64,000 nt of DNA, from the NCBI GenBank assembly GCA_030549335.1, contig CM060193.1, positions 46,547,391 through 46,611,390 on the forward strand, in the 5' to 3' direction. The translations under genes and the position numbers were made by a program. Shown piece after piece: positions 37,100 to 47,638 of this stretch. The DNA is from Pontederia crassipes. Its lineage: Eukaryota; Streptophyta; Magnoliopsida; Commelinales; Pontederiaceae. Positions within the stretch are counted from its first letter, which is position 1. Each line of letters starts with the position of its first letter. The notes under the pieces are model-generated. The model did no database searches and was not told the origin of the DNA. It was given only the letters and a program-made list of their open reading frames with translations.

Positions 37100-37990
37100 A
37101 GTCTATCGTCCATTGAATACGTAGGAGAGGTAAACTTCTCATTCGCTTTGAAGGCCAATACATAATAATCATCTGGCATAAAATTATAAGCAATAGTGTC
37201 ATGAGGATAGAATCATCACAATCATTAGGTATAAATGAATCTTAATAAAAGAAGTGTAACAACAAAAGTGATCATAATCATCATAAATTTGGCGTATTCA
37301 ATTATAAAATCAAGAATCATAATAAAAGAATCAAATAACATCAATTAGGGGCATCTTATAGTCATTTTAATAAGAGACATGATCAGATGCGGAAGAATAA
37401 TATCATCAAGGTGGACAGATTCAGGTGAATGTTCTAGCATAGGCACTAGGGTACAACTGAATTGAGCATACTCAGCACATTATCTTAATAGCAAAGAGTT
37501 AAGAAGATAATGTTTGCTTATAGCCAGCTTGTGCATTTAAAAACAATAAATTTGTTTATGCATATGAAAGGGCCATCATGATACTCTCACTTCTTACGAG
37601 TCCCATTAAGTTTTTTTTTTCAAATATTAAAGGACATCATATTAGGTACACAGGTGATTATGCATTTTGCTAAGTCGTGGGTCACTAAACAAATTTTTAG
37701 TGTGCTCTCACAATCTTTTTAATTATCATGAGCAAGCAAGCACGTCAGGCGTAGAGACCCCATTCCGAATTATATCTTCTAGAACTCTGGGAATTCATGG
37801 GTTCTACTCAAATTAAATAAATGAATACCCAACACTGACAATATATAGAGAGGAATATTAGAATGGAAGATTAGAATGGAAGAACTCACCAGGCAGAAGA
37901 GCAATATGTAGAGAGGAATAAGCTAGATCTTATTGTTCCAAGAATACTCTTCCCTAGAATTGTGTACGGTCTGCAAAACACAAGCCAGAA
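37100..37990. other. Non-coding interior of the CACTA element
   Basis: AT-rich DNA with no recognisable domain, between the TNP2 start and the GC-rich island. It may be an intron or leader of the transposase transcript. Confidence 0.5.
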
Positions 37991-38034
37991 ATAGGAAATC
38001 AGAAAACTCATGTTAGATAGAGATCTCATGGAAG

Positions 38035-38310
38035 GAAGGAATCCGGCCGCCCTCCGTGCGCCACGGCCGGATTCGGCCGCAAGACGGAGGGCGGCCGGAT
38101 CTGGCCGCCGCGCGCGGATCGGAGGGCGGCCGGATTTGGCCGTCGCGCGCGGAGGGCGGCTGGATCTGGCCGCCGGAGAGAGCAAGGAGGGCGGGGATCG
38201 GAGCCTACCTGCGCCGGAGATTGCAGTCGGCGGTGACCTGGCGGCGGAAGCTTCGGGCGATGGCGAGGGAAGGCAATGCGCATGCGGGAGGTGGCCGCCG
38301 GCCGGATGAA
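38035..38310 (-). promoter_or_regulatory. GC-rich island in the promoter arm of the CACTA element
   Basis: About 275 bases of very GC-rich sequence with three to four loose repeats of GGAGGGCGGCCGGATCTGGC. All six frames are nearly open, which reflects composition and not a gene. It lies between the TNP2 start and the right subterminal array, where the transposase promoter is expected. A similar island occurs in the element at 61195-62498. Confidence 0.6.
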
Positions 38311-38389
38311 ATGCGGACGAAGAAATACATGGGATCGAAAACGGACAAAGTGACAGAGGGGTCGGGTATTTATATAGCCAGTTTCTGAT

Positions 38390-38995
38390 GGTCATAACCG
38401 TCGCAACATAGGTAAATATAATATAATATTAATTCGAATTTCGACGGCTCAAACCCGCTGGACAAACCGTCAAAACTTTTGACGGTTCTCTAAACCGTCG
38501 AAACTATCGACGGTTTCAGCCGTCGATATATATAATAATAAATTTCCAACTGAACAGAGTTGCGTAAAATATAAATTTTCATTTTCGACGGTTAAGACCA
38601 TCGAAAACAATTAATGTAGAATATTTTAATTAATCAAAATATCATAACGTTCCGACGAGTTTGACCGCCGAAATATCGACGGTTGCGTCGAACGTCGCAA
38701 ATTTCGACGGTCAAAACTGTCGAAAATTAAAATAATAGTACGGGACTAACGTTGAAATATTTCGACGACTAAGACCGCTGAAAGTTTCGACGGATAGGTA
38801 AACCGCCGAAACTTTTGATGGTCGGAATTGTCGAAAAACCAAGATTTTCGACGGAAGCTTTCGACGAATTCTGGACCGTCGAAAGTTTAGACGGCTAGAA
38901 CCGTCGAAAAATACCCGATGAAAATTTCGGCGGTTTACACATTCCACCGGAAAAACCGTCGGTATTTCAGACGGATGTCGGACCGTCGGAAATCC
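38390..38995. repeat. Right subterminal palindrome array of the CACTA element
   Basis: About a dozen TTTCGACGGTYNNRACCGTCG-type units, more diverged than on the left arm. Confidence 0.85.
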
Positions 38996-39191
38996 GGCTT
39001 TTTCTTGTAGTGAAAATGCTAGAACAAAAGCGGGACAAAAGTCTAGAACAAAAGTAGGAGCTGATCCATCAAAATTTTTAATGACATATATTGTCTACAA
39101 AAGTCTAGAACACAAGCTGGCTAAGTGTGTGTGCACAAGGTTCACCACAAAAATCTATCCCAAAGTCCTATAGAAAAAAGATTAAGATGAA

Positions 39192-40091
39192 CACTACAAA
39201 AAAAATGTCTTTTTCCGACCGTGCAGTCGTATAGAAAAAAAGTTTAAGATGAACGTTACAAAAAAATGTCCTTTTCCGACGGCCACGACCGTCGGTAATG
39301 AGACAAAATCCATCGAAAAATATCATTTCCGATGGGTTTATCGACGGCTAGAATCCACGCGAAAATTAGGCGTTGCAAATTTTTTCCAACGATTACAAAA
39401 TGACCGTCGAAATGTTTCGACGGCTCAAACCGTCGATAACTATAGACAGCTCAAATATTCGATAACAATGAATCCTCTTTTCGACTCTGACTCTCCCACT
39501 CCAGTCGTTGCTTTTCTTTCTGTTACTTCGAAAGTAGCTGCTTCAGCTTCAGCCACGCAAATTTTCGATATTCCTTTTTATTTCTCATCAAACGAATGGC
39601 ATCTTCTTCTGGAAATCCTTGCTATTCTTAGCATGATATTAGAGAATCTCATTGCTATTACTCAAACAAGCATGAAACGTATGCTTGCATATTCGTCCAT
39701 CGGTCAAATCGGATATGTAATTATTGGAATAATTGTTGGAGACTCAAATGATGGATATGGTCAGAGCCGTCGAAATATTTCGATGGTTTCGACAGTTTCG
39801 ACGGTCTGACCGTCAGAATAATTTAAAAAAAAATTAATTTCATTTTGAAAAAATAGATTAAATTCATTTATTTTAAAAAATATTTTATGTAAATTAATTT
39901 ATAATTTTATAATTTACATTTGAAATTAAAATTTGTTTGAAAAATGAAATTGAAAATCGCAAATTCATAAATGAAAATCACAAATTCTTAAAAGAAACTT
40001 GTAAATGTCGTTACATCGTCATTACAAAATTACAAATTTATTTCACTCATCATCGTCCTCATCGTCGAAAAAGGACGTTTTTCTTGTAGTC
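39192..40091. mobile_element. 900-bp CACTA-like element carrying plastid DNA, TSD GAA
   Basis: The left end reads CACTACAAAAAAAATGTC. The right end is the complement of GACTACAAGAAAAACGTCC, so the terminal C has changed. The 3-bp duplication GAA is at 39189-39191 and 40092-40094. The left terminal sequence is partly repeated at about 39253 (GTTACAAAAAAATGTCC). GACGG/CCGTC subterminal repeats flank a piece of plastid ndhB on both sides (39285-39465 and 39760-39812). Near the right end, the complement of an acidic DDEDDDE-stop coding tail at 40036-40070 resembles the end of the Transposase_24-type gene at 19670-19700. It is a small non-autonomous element that captured organelle DNA. Confidence 0.88.
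39468..39759 (+). pseudogene. ndhB: Plastid ndhB fragment (nuclear plastid DNA)
   Basis: From 39492 the plus strand encodes 89 residues of NdhB, subunit 2 of the chloroplast NAD(P)H dehydrogenase complex, without a stop: [60 protein letters not shown], ending GDSNDGY. From memory of NdhB, two residues differ (TQIF for TRIF, ILEN for ILGN). The match starts at what I believe is the first codon of exon 2. The 20-odd bases before it (GAATCCTCTTTTCGACTCTG) look like the 3' end of the plastid group II intron. There is no start, no promoter and no C-terminal part, so it cannot make NdhB. Confidence 0.92.
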
Positions 40092-40291
40092 GAAAGAATT
40101 CATCTAGAGAACATCCGGATCTTCTTCTCCACCCATAACCTTTTTCATAAGTCATCTCAAGTTTCTTTGCTTGTGAAGCTCATTCCTAGAATTGGCCAGC
40201 TCATTCCTAGTGTTGATTAATTCCTCTTTTATTGTCATTAGTTCCACCTCTAAATGGGCATATCTTCTTTCCCTTGTATTCCCTTGACAGC
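40092..40291 (-). other. Coiled-coil coding remnant next to the ndhB-bearing element
   Basis: On the minus strand a short frame reads RRYAHLEVELMTIKEELI and then NTRNELANSRNELHKQRNL before a stop, with heptad-like spacing. It resembles the charged coiled-coil tails of Transposase_24-type proteins but is too short to assign. Confidence 0.35.
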
Positions 40292-41717
40292 ATGAGGGGG
40301 CAAGGGAGGACCCAGGACCCTATTGTATATGGGTGCAACTTATAACTAATTACTTTTTTATATTAAAATAAACATCCAAAAAATATTTTTTAAAAATATA
40401 ATTATTATGAGTTATAAAAAAGTTTAAATAAATGAATTATTTATTTGTATTCAATAATCACATCATCTAAAATGAAATATGGTATCAGTTAAAGAATTTT
40501 ATTTCATGTGCCTATAACTTATTATTTTAATTTAATTATCTAATCAATTAAAGGATGTTGTAAGGATTCATAGATTATGAACTCTTAAAGTTAGCATTAA
40601 TAAATTAATAGCATTGAATTTATTACTAAAAAAGAATGATGAATTTCTAAAAATATAAGTTAATGAGTCTAATGGAAATAAATAAAATAAAATTGTCTTA
40701 GAAGAATTTGTTAATGTACAATAATTTTGTGTTCCAGTATTTCTATTATAGCATTTTTTTTCTTGTATAAAAATAAAGAAATTATTTTTTAAAGAGACGC
40801 ATTATAAAAACTGAACGAAAAACCCCATATGAATTGCTTATCTACTTGAGGTGGGGATATGCAAAACTATTTACAAAATTATATTTTTATGCAATTTCGA
40901 ACGTGATAATTTATATATCTAATCATTATTTTTTTAAATAATTATTAATGTATGATCATATAGATAATAATAATAAATATTGCTAAAATTTATGGGGTCA
41001 ATTGACCCCATAGAGGACCATGTAGGTCTGCCCATGCGAGGGGGTGTGGGTTTAGGACTTGATCCATACAATGACATTTATTCAGGTCGTGTACTAAGCA
41101 CTTGAGCACATATTTGTTCAGGCTCTCCTTCTATTGTTTCCTTAATTTGAAGAGCGGTCATTTTCTCTTACAATATCAAATATAAAATTAACTTCATCTA
41201 CTCAAAATTTAAAAAGACATAAATTTTGAAACGAATTGAATTGTATTCTCATTCACATTGTTAGCTCCACCATCTGCATGTATCTAACCATTGTCTCCAT
41301 AATAGGAGTGCTTGTAAAGTTCAACATGATTATGTTTCTATAATCACAATACCTTAATAGACACATTTTAAAAGGTAGAATGGTAAAAAAAATTGATTAA
41401 ATACCAATTGTTCTTTTGCAGCCATAAATGTTTGGCTACCTCTCGTGTGAATAAATTTGAGTTTCTTACTATTTTCAGTACCTCTCCTGATTCGTACCTA
41501 AAATTATCAATTATGATATCATTGTATAATATCATAATATACTTACTCAAAGTATAAAACTATTCTCAACATTGGACATGTTGCATTGTCCCCATGTATG
41601 CCTCCTAATGGACAATCACAGACCTTGTTGGGTTTCACATTGATGAGTGGGTTTCATACATGGATATGATATGAGACTTGTTTTAACATAAATGAATGAC
41701 AATATCCTCATATATGT
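40292..41717. other. Intergenic, AT-rich
   Basis: No gene, terminal repeat or primer site recognised. ORFs are short and without motif. Confidence 0.55.
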
Positions 41718-43014
41718 GGGTAAATTACACAGATCGTCCCCCAATTCAATATATCAATGGTCTCCCAACTTTAATTTGTAACTAGAATTCTCTCAACTTT
41801 AATTTTTCTTGCACGCTTCTTCCACTTGACTAGTGATAGTAGATTTTTTAATTTTCTTACTTACGTGGCGGCCACATAGATCATTTCTCTTTCATCCACA
41901 TCATTTTAAAAATACTAAAAATATATAATAAAATAATATTAAAATAAAAAATGGCAGTCTCTTGGCTGTCGTAGCTGCTCGTCAATGCCCGCCCGCTCTC
42001 TCTCGCGTGCGCCCGCTAGTGCCGGTGCACGCGAGAGAGCCGGCTAGCAAGGGGGGCATTGAGGGAGAGAGGGGGCGACGGTTTTCTACTTCGCCCGACG
42101 CGAGGGAGAGAGGGAGGGCCAGCGAAGGAGAAAAGGGGAGTCGGCACCCCCTTTCTCCATCATCGGGTGCGAGAGAGAGAGAGGGGGGCGCCATCCCCCT
42201 TTTTGGCTTCGCCGGCTGCGAGTGAGGGAGAAAAGGGGGGGGGGGGGCGGTGCCCCCTTTCTCCATCACCGGATGCGAGGGAGAGAGGGGGGCGTCAACC
42301 CCCCCTTTTTGCTTCACCGGCCATGAGCGAAGAAGAAGGGGGGGGGGGCTTTTCTCCATCGTCGGATGCGAGGGAGAGAGAGGGGAGTGCAGGGCCCCCT
42401 TTTCTTCTTCGCCACACGTCACGATGAGGAGGAATGGGCCCCCCGTGTGCGAGCTCACCGGAGCTCACATAAGGGGTGGGGGGAGGGGGTGGGGTGGGGT
42501 GGGTGGGTGTGCGATGCCCCCTCCGGTGAGCTTGCACAGAGGGGGAGGCACTCCCCTCTCTCTCCCTCGCGTCCAGCGATGGAGAAAGAGCCGCGCCGTC
42601 CCCCATTTTCTCCTTTGCCTGCCGGCCGGCACCCCCCATCTCTCCCTCGCGTCCGACGAATAAAAAAATCGGCGCCCCCTCTCCCCCTCTCTCCCTCAGC
42701 CCCTCCTCTTGCCTACTGACTCCGGGCGCACGCGAGAGAGAGCGGCCGGCGACAATGAGTGGCAGCAGCAGCCACGAAATTGCCACTTTTTATTTCTATT
42801 ATTTTTAAATGACGTGGATGAAAGAGAAATGATCTACGTGACGGCCACATAAGCGTGAAAATAAAAAACCCACTATCGCCGGTCAAGTGGACGAAGCATG
42901 CAAGAAAAATAAAGTTCATGAATATTTTAATTACAAATTGAAGTTGGAAGACCGTTGAGATATTGAGTAAAAGTTGGGGGGGGGGGGGGGGGGGACGATC
43001 TGTGCAATTTACCC
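41718..43014. mobile_element. GC-rich element with about 200-bp terminal inverted repeats (MULE-like)
   Basis: The left end GGGTAAATTACACAGATCGT and right-end complement GGGTAAATTGCACAGATCGT begin inverted repeats that stay alignable for about 200 bases (shared phrases CTTGCA.GCTTC, CCACTTGAC, GATCATTTCTCTTTCATCCAC). Long TIRs starting GGGTAAATT are typical of Mutator-like MITEs. I could not find a clear 8-10 bp target duplication. The interior (about 41955-42780) is very GC-rich and built of imperfect repeats. Confidence 0.75.
41990..42760. repeat. GC-rich imperfect tandem repeats
   Basis: Units of roughly 60-110 bases alternate a GGATGCGAGGGAGAGAG core, a G-run followed by a CCCCC(T)TTT run, and a TTCGCCGGC or CCATCACC phrase. 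Several frames on both strands stay open only because of base composition; no protein motif is present. G-runs of 10 or more bases lie at about 42236 and 42341. Confidence 0.75.
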
Positions 43015-43189
43015 ACCCTTCCGTTAGAAGGTGAAATTGAATGATATATTGAGAATACTCCATAAGGTAGATTGTTGGTAAAACTTACTTAGAATTCTAA
43101 TCTTGTTTATTGATTGTGGGTGATATTATCATGCAAAAGTGGAAATATTAGCAAACAGCAAAATCACTACCCTCTTTGATTTTAACATA

Positions 43190-44017
43190 CACTACAAGAA
43201 AATTACAAATTTTCGATGGATAAGATCCTTCGCATTTTTCGACGACATTTGTGACATGAAGGAAAATCTTTTTAAAAAATCGATGAGCAGAATGCCAGTC
43301 AAAATTACCGAAGGGTAGATCCCTTTTGTAATTTATCGACGATTGTCACTTTCGAAATTACCGAAGGATAGCAAATCTATCGACAATTTCAAAGACTAGA
43401 TTCATCAGTAATTATATTTATAATAAATATATAAAATATAATATTAGCATATGATTAATATTTCTACGGTAATTTTATTTATAATAAAATATGTTATAAT
43501 GAGAGAGAGAGAGGAGAGAAATTAGAAAGAGAGGAAGACGAAAAATTAGAATGAGAGAGAGGGAGACAGAGAAAGAGAGAGTAGGAGAGTGAGAGGAAAA
43601 GAGGTAATGGTAATTATATTATAATAATATTAAAGAGAGAGAGAGAGGAAAAGAGATAGGCGGCAAGCGGGCAGATCAGCCGCTGGTGACTTGCAACCAA
43701 TGACTGCCCGCACCTCTGACGACGACGACCCCCTCTCACTCTTTCGACAAGATCAGGCGTATTTTAAAAAAGGTTCTCTAGCTGCAGACGTTCGATTTTT
43801 TAAAATTTTAAAAAAGATTCCGTTAGGAGACACCCGTCAGAAGTTTTGAAAGGTGTTCTCCCTTAAGAACTTTCGACGGCTTTACTTGTCAGACATACCG
43901 ACGAAAGCAATTTTTCAACTATCATGAAAAAATTCGTCTGTAAATTAAAATTTTCGACGGATATCATGAAATTTTCGACAAATTTATTCGTTGATAATTC
44001 TTACAAATCTTATAGTG
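43190..44017. mobile_element. Small non-autonomous CACTA element, TSD ATA
   Basis: The left end reads CACTACAAGAAAATTAC and the right end is the complement of CACTATAAGATTTG. The 3-bp duplication ATA is at 43187-43189 and 44018-44020. Decayed subterminal repeats (TCGACGG, TTCGTCGG-like) lie at both ends and a GA-rich stretch at 43500-43650. No coding. Confidence 0.88.
43498..43650. repeat. GA-rich low-complexity stretch
   Basis: Interrupted GAGAGA runs on the plus strand inside the small CACTA element. The element at 61195 has a comparable GA-rich stretch. Confidence 0.8.
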
Positions 44018-44020
44018 ATA

Positions 44021-44369
44021 ATATTGGGATTAAGATGTTGTGGATTGGAGGGTCAAATATAATCATTCATATTTTCTTTCATGTAGGTGCTTTGAAAATT
44101 GAAAAGGCAAGACTATTAATTAGGGTTATTAAATTTATGATAATATCAGGAAACCATTTGTTTTTTCCTTTTTTATTTTTCAAATTTAAAATTTGCAAAA
44201 TAAATTTATTCTCAGGCTTGAAGGAGTTTTTAACCCTTTACCAAACGGGGAATGCGTAAAGGATGTCCTTTACATTATCAAGAATTTAGGTACATACGAG
44301 AAAAAAAAACAGCCCATCATAAAGGCATTGCATTGAGGCGATATTTTTGTTCGGTTGCAATATCACCCA
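44021..44369. other. Intergenic
   Basis: AT-rich with no gene or element recognised. Confidence 0.5.
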
Positions 44370-45248
44370 GGGTGCCCTTAATGACACTCCTTCAACTCTT
44401 AATGCCACTTCACATTTTCTATTTTATCCTCTTACTTTTATTAATATTTCCTCCCTTCACTTCTTTCATAGTGTCTTTTCATCTTCCACTTTTTACTCAA
44501 CTTGTTTAAATTAATTAATATTCTAATTATCTTTTCTTTCTCCACTTTTTCTCTTTTTCATATTAGTGCTTTTATTTTTTTATGATAAATATATAATACT
44601 TATATAATATAAAAAATTCTTCTTACTTTTTTTTTATTTTTTTAATACTCTAATTATATATTTTTTATGATAAATATATAATACTTATATAATATAATCC
44701 CTTTTATGTTTTTTCCTTCTTACGTTTTGTCTCACCCAAATTATTAAATATAACAATATCATATAATATAAAGGGAACACATATTAATTTAATTTAATAT
44801 TGTAATATACATATAAATTAGTTTGGAAAAATATAAGATAAATGAGTTCTAAAAATTGGAAAAATGACAAACTTATTAAATAATCAGAATATACAAATTA
44901 TTTTTATATAATTCTTTTAGTTTTGTCTGTAGTACTTTATTTTCATTTACACTATTTTTTATTTCCATTTTATTTCATATATATTTTCTAATACTTTACA
45001 TATTTGTTGCAATTTTAGTTTAGCATATTAATTAAATTTATATGTGTATCATATCTCATATTATATTAGTATTATATTTTTATCATAAAAAAATAAAAGC
45101 ACTAAGCTTTTCTAATTAATATAAACAAGTTTGTTGAAAAGTGGAAGATGAAAAGGCATTACGAGAAAAGTAAAGTGGAAATATTAATGAAAGAAAGAGG
45201 GTAAAATAGGAAAGGTGAAGTGACATTAAGTATTAGAGCCTATCACCC
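44370..45248. mobile_element. AT-rich element with about 170-bp terminal inverted repeats
   Basis: 44370-44520 and the complement of 45110-45248 align over most of their length. Shared phrases are TCTTTTCATCTTCCACTTTT-like, ATTAATATTTCC and TTTATTAA. The ends start GGGTG. The interior is extremely AT-rich and non-coding, itself with repeats of TATGATAAATATATAATACT at 44581 and 44668. No target duplication was found, so the superfamily is open (MULE-like MITE is my guess). Confidence 0.65.
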
Positions 45249-45399
45249 ACGAAGAAAATCTCTAATTAAAATTTTTCCAAAAGTTTAGATAATCTTTTTT
45301 TTTCCGATCATGAGACTTAAAAACAAGCTGACGCCATAAAGCTATAGTATAATACTATAATTGATATCCTTAGTTATCACAGTAAGACCTGAGACGATC

Positions 45400-46783
45400 T
45401 CAATGGCCATTTTGGTATCCTTTGGAGCAGTACTTGGCCACGAACTCCGCAATGTTCCTGTCTGAGCTCCCGCCGTCTCCCATGGCCGCTTTGGCCAACT
45501 CCCCATACTTCTCAGCGTTCCTTCTGTACTGCTCTCTCCTCTCCCCTTCCATGACCTCCCGCAAGCATCTCTCCACCTCCTCGCTCCTCACCACACCTTC
45601 CTCGTCCTCTCCCGCCCTGACCCCGACCCCCCACTCCTCCTCCAAGTACCTCGCGTTCGTCGTCTGGTCCGCCCAATGAGGTAATCCGATCATGGGCACG
45701 CCGAGGCTCAGCGACTCCAGCGTCGAGTTCCACCCGCAGTGCGACACGAAGCATCCCACCGCCTCGTGCGCGAGGACGTCGAGCTGCGGGCACCATGAGA
45801 CGATGAGGCCTCTGCCAGCGGAGGCCAATTCCTCGGAAGCTTGTGCGTTTCCGAGGACCTGAGCGCCCACAAGAAGCTCCTGCCGCTGTTGGAGAGGCCG
45901 TGCGCGAGCTCTGTGATCTGGTCCCCGCTGAGCTCGACCCTGCTGCCGAATGAGGCGAAGACGACCGATGCCGGAGGCCTGCCGTCGAGCCAGTTCATGC
46001 ACTGGGTGGTGACGGTATCGTAGAGCTGGAAGTCGTAGCGGCAGTCGGAGGGAAGCCGCTTGTCTAAGTAGGTAGAGGGTACTGTTGGACCGACGGTCTT
46101 CGCTCCGCACGTAGCGGCCACGTAATCCGCTTCCTTGGTTTCGAGCTGGTAGAAGGAGTTGATTAGGATCTCATCCAACTTCTCCCAGTTAAGGAACTGG
46201 TTCTTGAGCACTTCCAAGAAGCGCGGCGTGTAGCTGTTCGATGGCTGTAAGAAGGATGGCAGATCCCTGGGCTGGAGCCGCGGCAGACCCGGCAGCTCCA
46301 CCGCCTCCAGCACCGGACACTTCACCCGCCCCTCGAACGCGTGGAAGTAAACGGCGTTCGCCGCGCAAGACTGCGTCAGGAACCGAGCCGCCGACCGACC
46401 TCCGCGGCCCAGGGGAGGAAAGGGTCGAACACCAGGGCGTCGACCGGACGATCAGCCTCCCCTTCGGAACGGATGAGCGCCTCCAGCGTCTCCGATCCCA
46501 TGCGGCTGCACCGGTCCATGTAGGCGTCGATGGGGACCTCCTCGCGGCCGCCCTTGTCGAACCCGTCGGAGATGGCGGCGAGTCTCACGGGGATGGGATC
46601 GGCCATGCTCGCTTTCGCAGAGTTGAGGACGAAGCGGGTCATGACGAGGGTGGCCATGGGGCCGTGGGAGACGACGCGCTTGGCTAACTGGAGCATCGGG
46701 TTGATGTGGCCTTGGGTCGGCCATGGGAGGAACAGGACATGACCTCGTTTGTGGTCTCTTCCTGGTGCAGCTGCTAATTCCAT
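45400..46783 (-). pseudogene. UDP-glycosyltransferase, UGT74-like (copy 3), two frameshifts
   Basis: A close paralogue of copy 2, readable across three frames. 46376-46783 is the N-terminal domain, with the catalytic His (PTQGHINP) and Asp (LVFDPFLPW). 45835 to about 46380 is the middle (ELPGLPRLQPRDLPSFLQPS, NQFLNWEKLDEILINSFYQL, VVFASFGSRVELSGDQ). 45400 to about 45837 holds an intact PSPG box (WCPQLDVLAHEAVGC to PHWADQ) and the C-terminus. Against copy 2 there is a 16-nt deletion at the 46382/46383 junction, removing the GVATAAF region, and a single-base deletion at 45835-45837. Neither is a multiple of three and together they do not restore the frame. No further stop is seen, so inactivation looks recent. 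Confidence 0.93.
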
Positions 46784-47630
46784 TCTCTCTCCTCCTCCTC
46801 TCTCTCACGCACAGAGAGCAAAAGAAGGGACAGACGAGGAATGTTGCACACTCAGTCTTCCAGGTCCTCTTATTCAATTGTCGAGTGTCGACGACTCGGA
46901 AATCTCAGGTCTAAGAAAAAACATGGTGCAACTTTGCGAGTGAGCAGTAACGAACTGTTGCAACGACATCGGTAATAATGTCATGACTCAGACGTCTATA
47001 ATAGACACTAGTGACCATTCGTCGTGTATAATGTCATCAATGATCGTGATTGGTGTAATGACGGTAACGGCCATAAAAAAACGCCAATTGTGAAGAATCT
47101 GAGGCAACAATTGTTTTCTACAATCAAGTTTCACTAAATATCTTGTTTCTTCGAGATTTTATTTGCCATGACGACTAAAAGCACACAGTCAAATGATCGG
47201 ACATGCTGTGCTGGAATGAAGTGCTAATCAAGATTTTGAGTTCCAATTTTTATAAATATAATTTTTTTTGTTAAAAATTTTATTTTACACGGTTAAATAC
47301 GTGATACGTGATGATCTTATTAATTAATTAGACTTCATATTGAATCGAACTTTAACTTATGATAATACACATAATTATTACGAATTGAACTAACATCACT
47401 TTCTAGACACTCGGGCCGGAAAAAAAACAGCTTAATAAGCAATTTAACATCCTGACAAATTATCAAGATGTTTTGGTTGATTGGCGCACGTCTTTTGTAG
47501 AAAACATTATGAATCAAAGTTTAGAATATCTCTTAATGAATTTGATTAGAGAGTGGGAGTTGGTGGTTCCTTCACTTCAACAACGACAGCTAGTAGAGTT
47601 TTGACACAGCACTCAACTAGTTCTTATCAT
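46784..47630. other. Upstream region of UGT copy 3
   Basis: 46990-47130 resembles 34250-34430 upstream of copy 2 (CCAATTGTGAAGAAT at 47084-47098 and 34386-34400). The rest is AT-rich with no gene. Confidence 0.65.
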
Positions 47631-47638
47631 GGTAAAAG

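Larger units (their letters stand above)
34767..39012 (-). mobile_element. CACTA transposon, internally deleted, TSD AAA
   Basis: The left end reads CACTACAAGAAAATTGCC and the right end is the complement of CACTACAAGAAAAAGCCGG. The 3-bp duplication AAA is at 34764-34766 and 39013-39015. Long arms of GACGG/CCGTC palindromic subterminal repeats occupy 34790-35370 and 38390-38995. The inside keeps only the N-terminal part of a TNP2-like gene on the minus strand, preceded by a GC-rich island; the Transposase_21 core and the second gene are gone. It can only move with help from another element. Confidence 0.93.

Noticed and set aside
37886..38395. 169-codon minus-strand frame at the right arm of the CACTA element
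   Set aside because: Proline/arginine/alanine-rich product of a GC island with no domain; more likely promoter or leader DNA.
39249..39809. A 186-codon plus-strand frame read as one protein
   Set aside because: Only the middle part is ndhB. Both ends translate CACTA subterminal repeats, so it is not a real gene product.
42059..42786. Several overlapping frames of 85-163 codons in the GC-rich element
   Set aside because: All come from repeated G/C runs with few stops. The proteins are low-complexity and frame-independent, with no motif.
41709..43023. 9-bp target duplication around the GC-rich element
   Set aside because: CATATATGT on the left and ACCCTTCCG on the right do not match, and shifting the ends by a few bases does not help.
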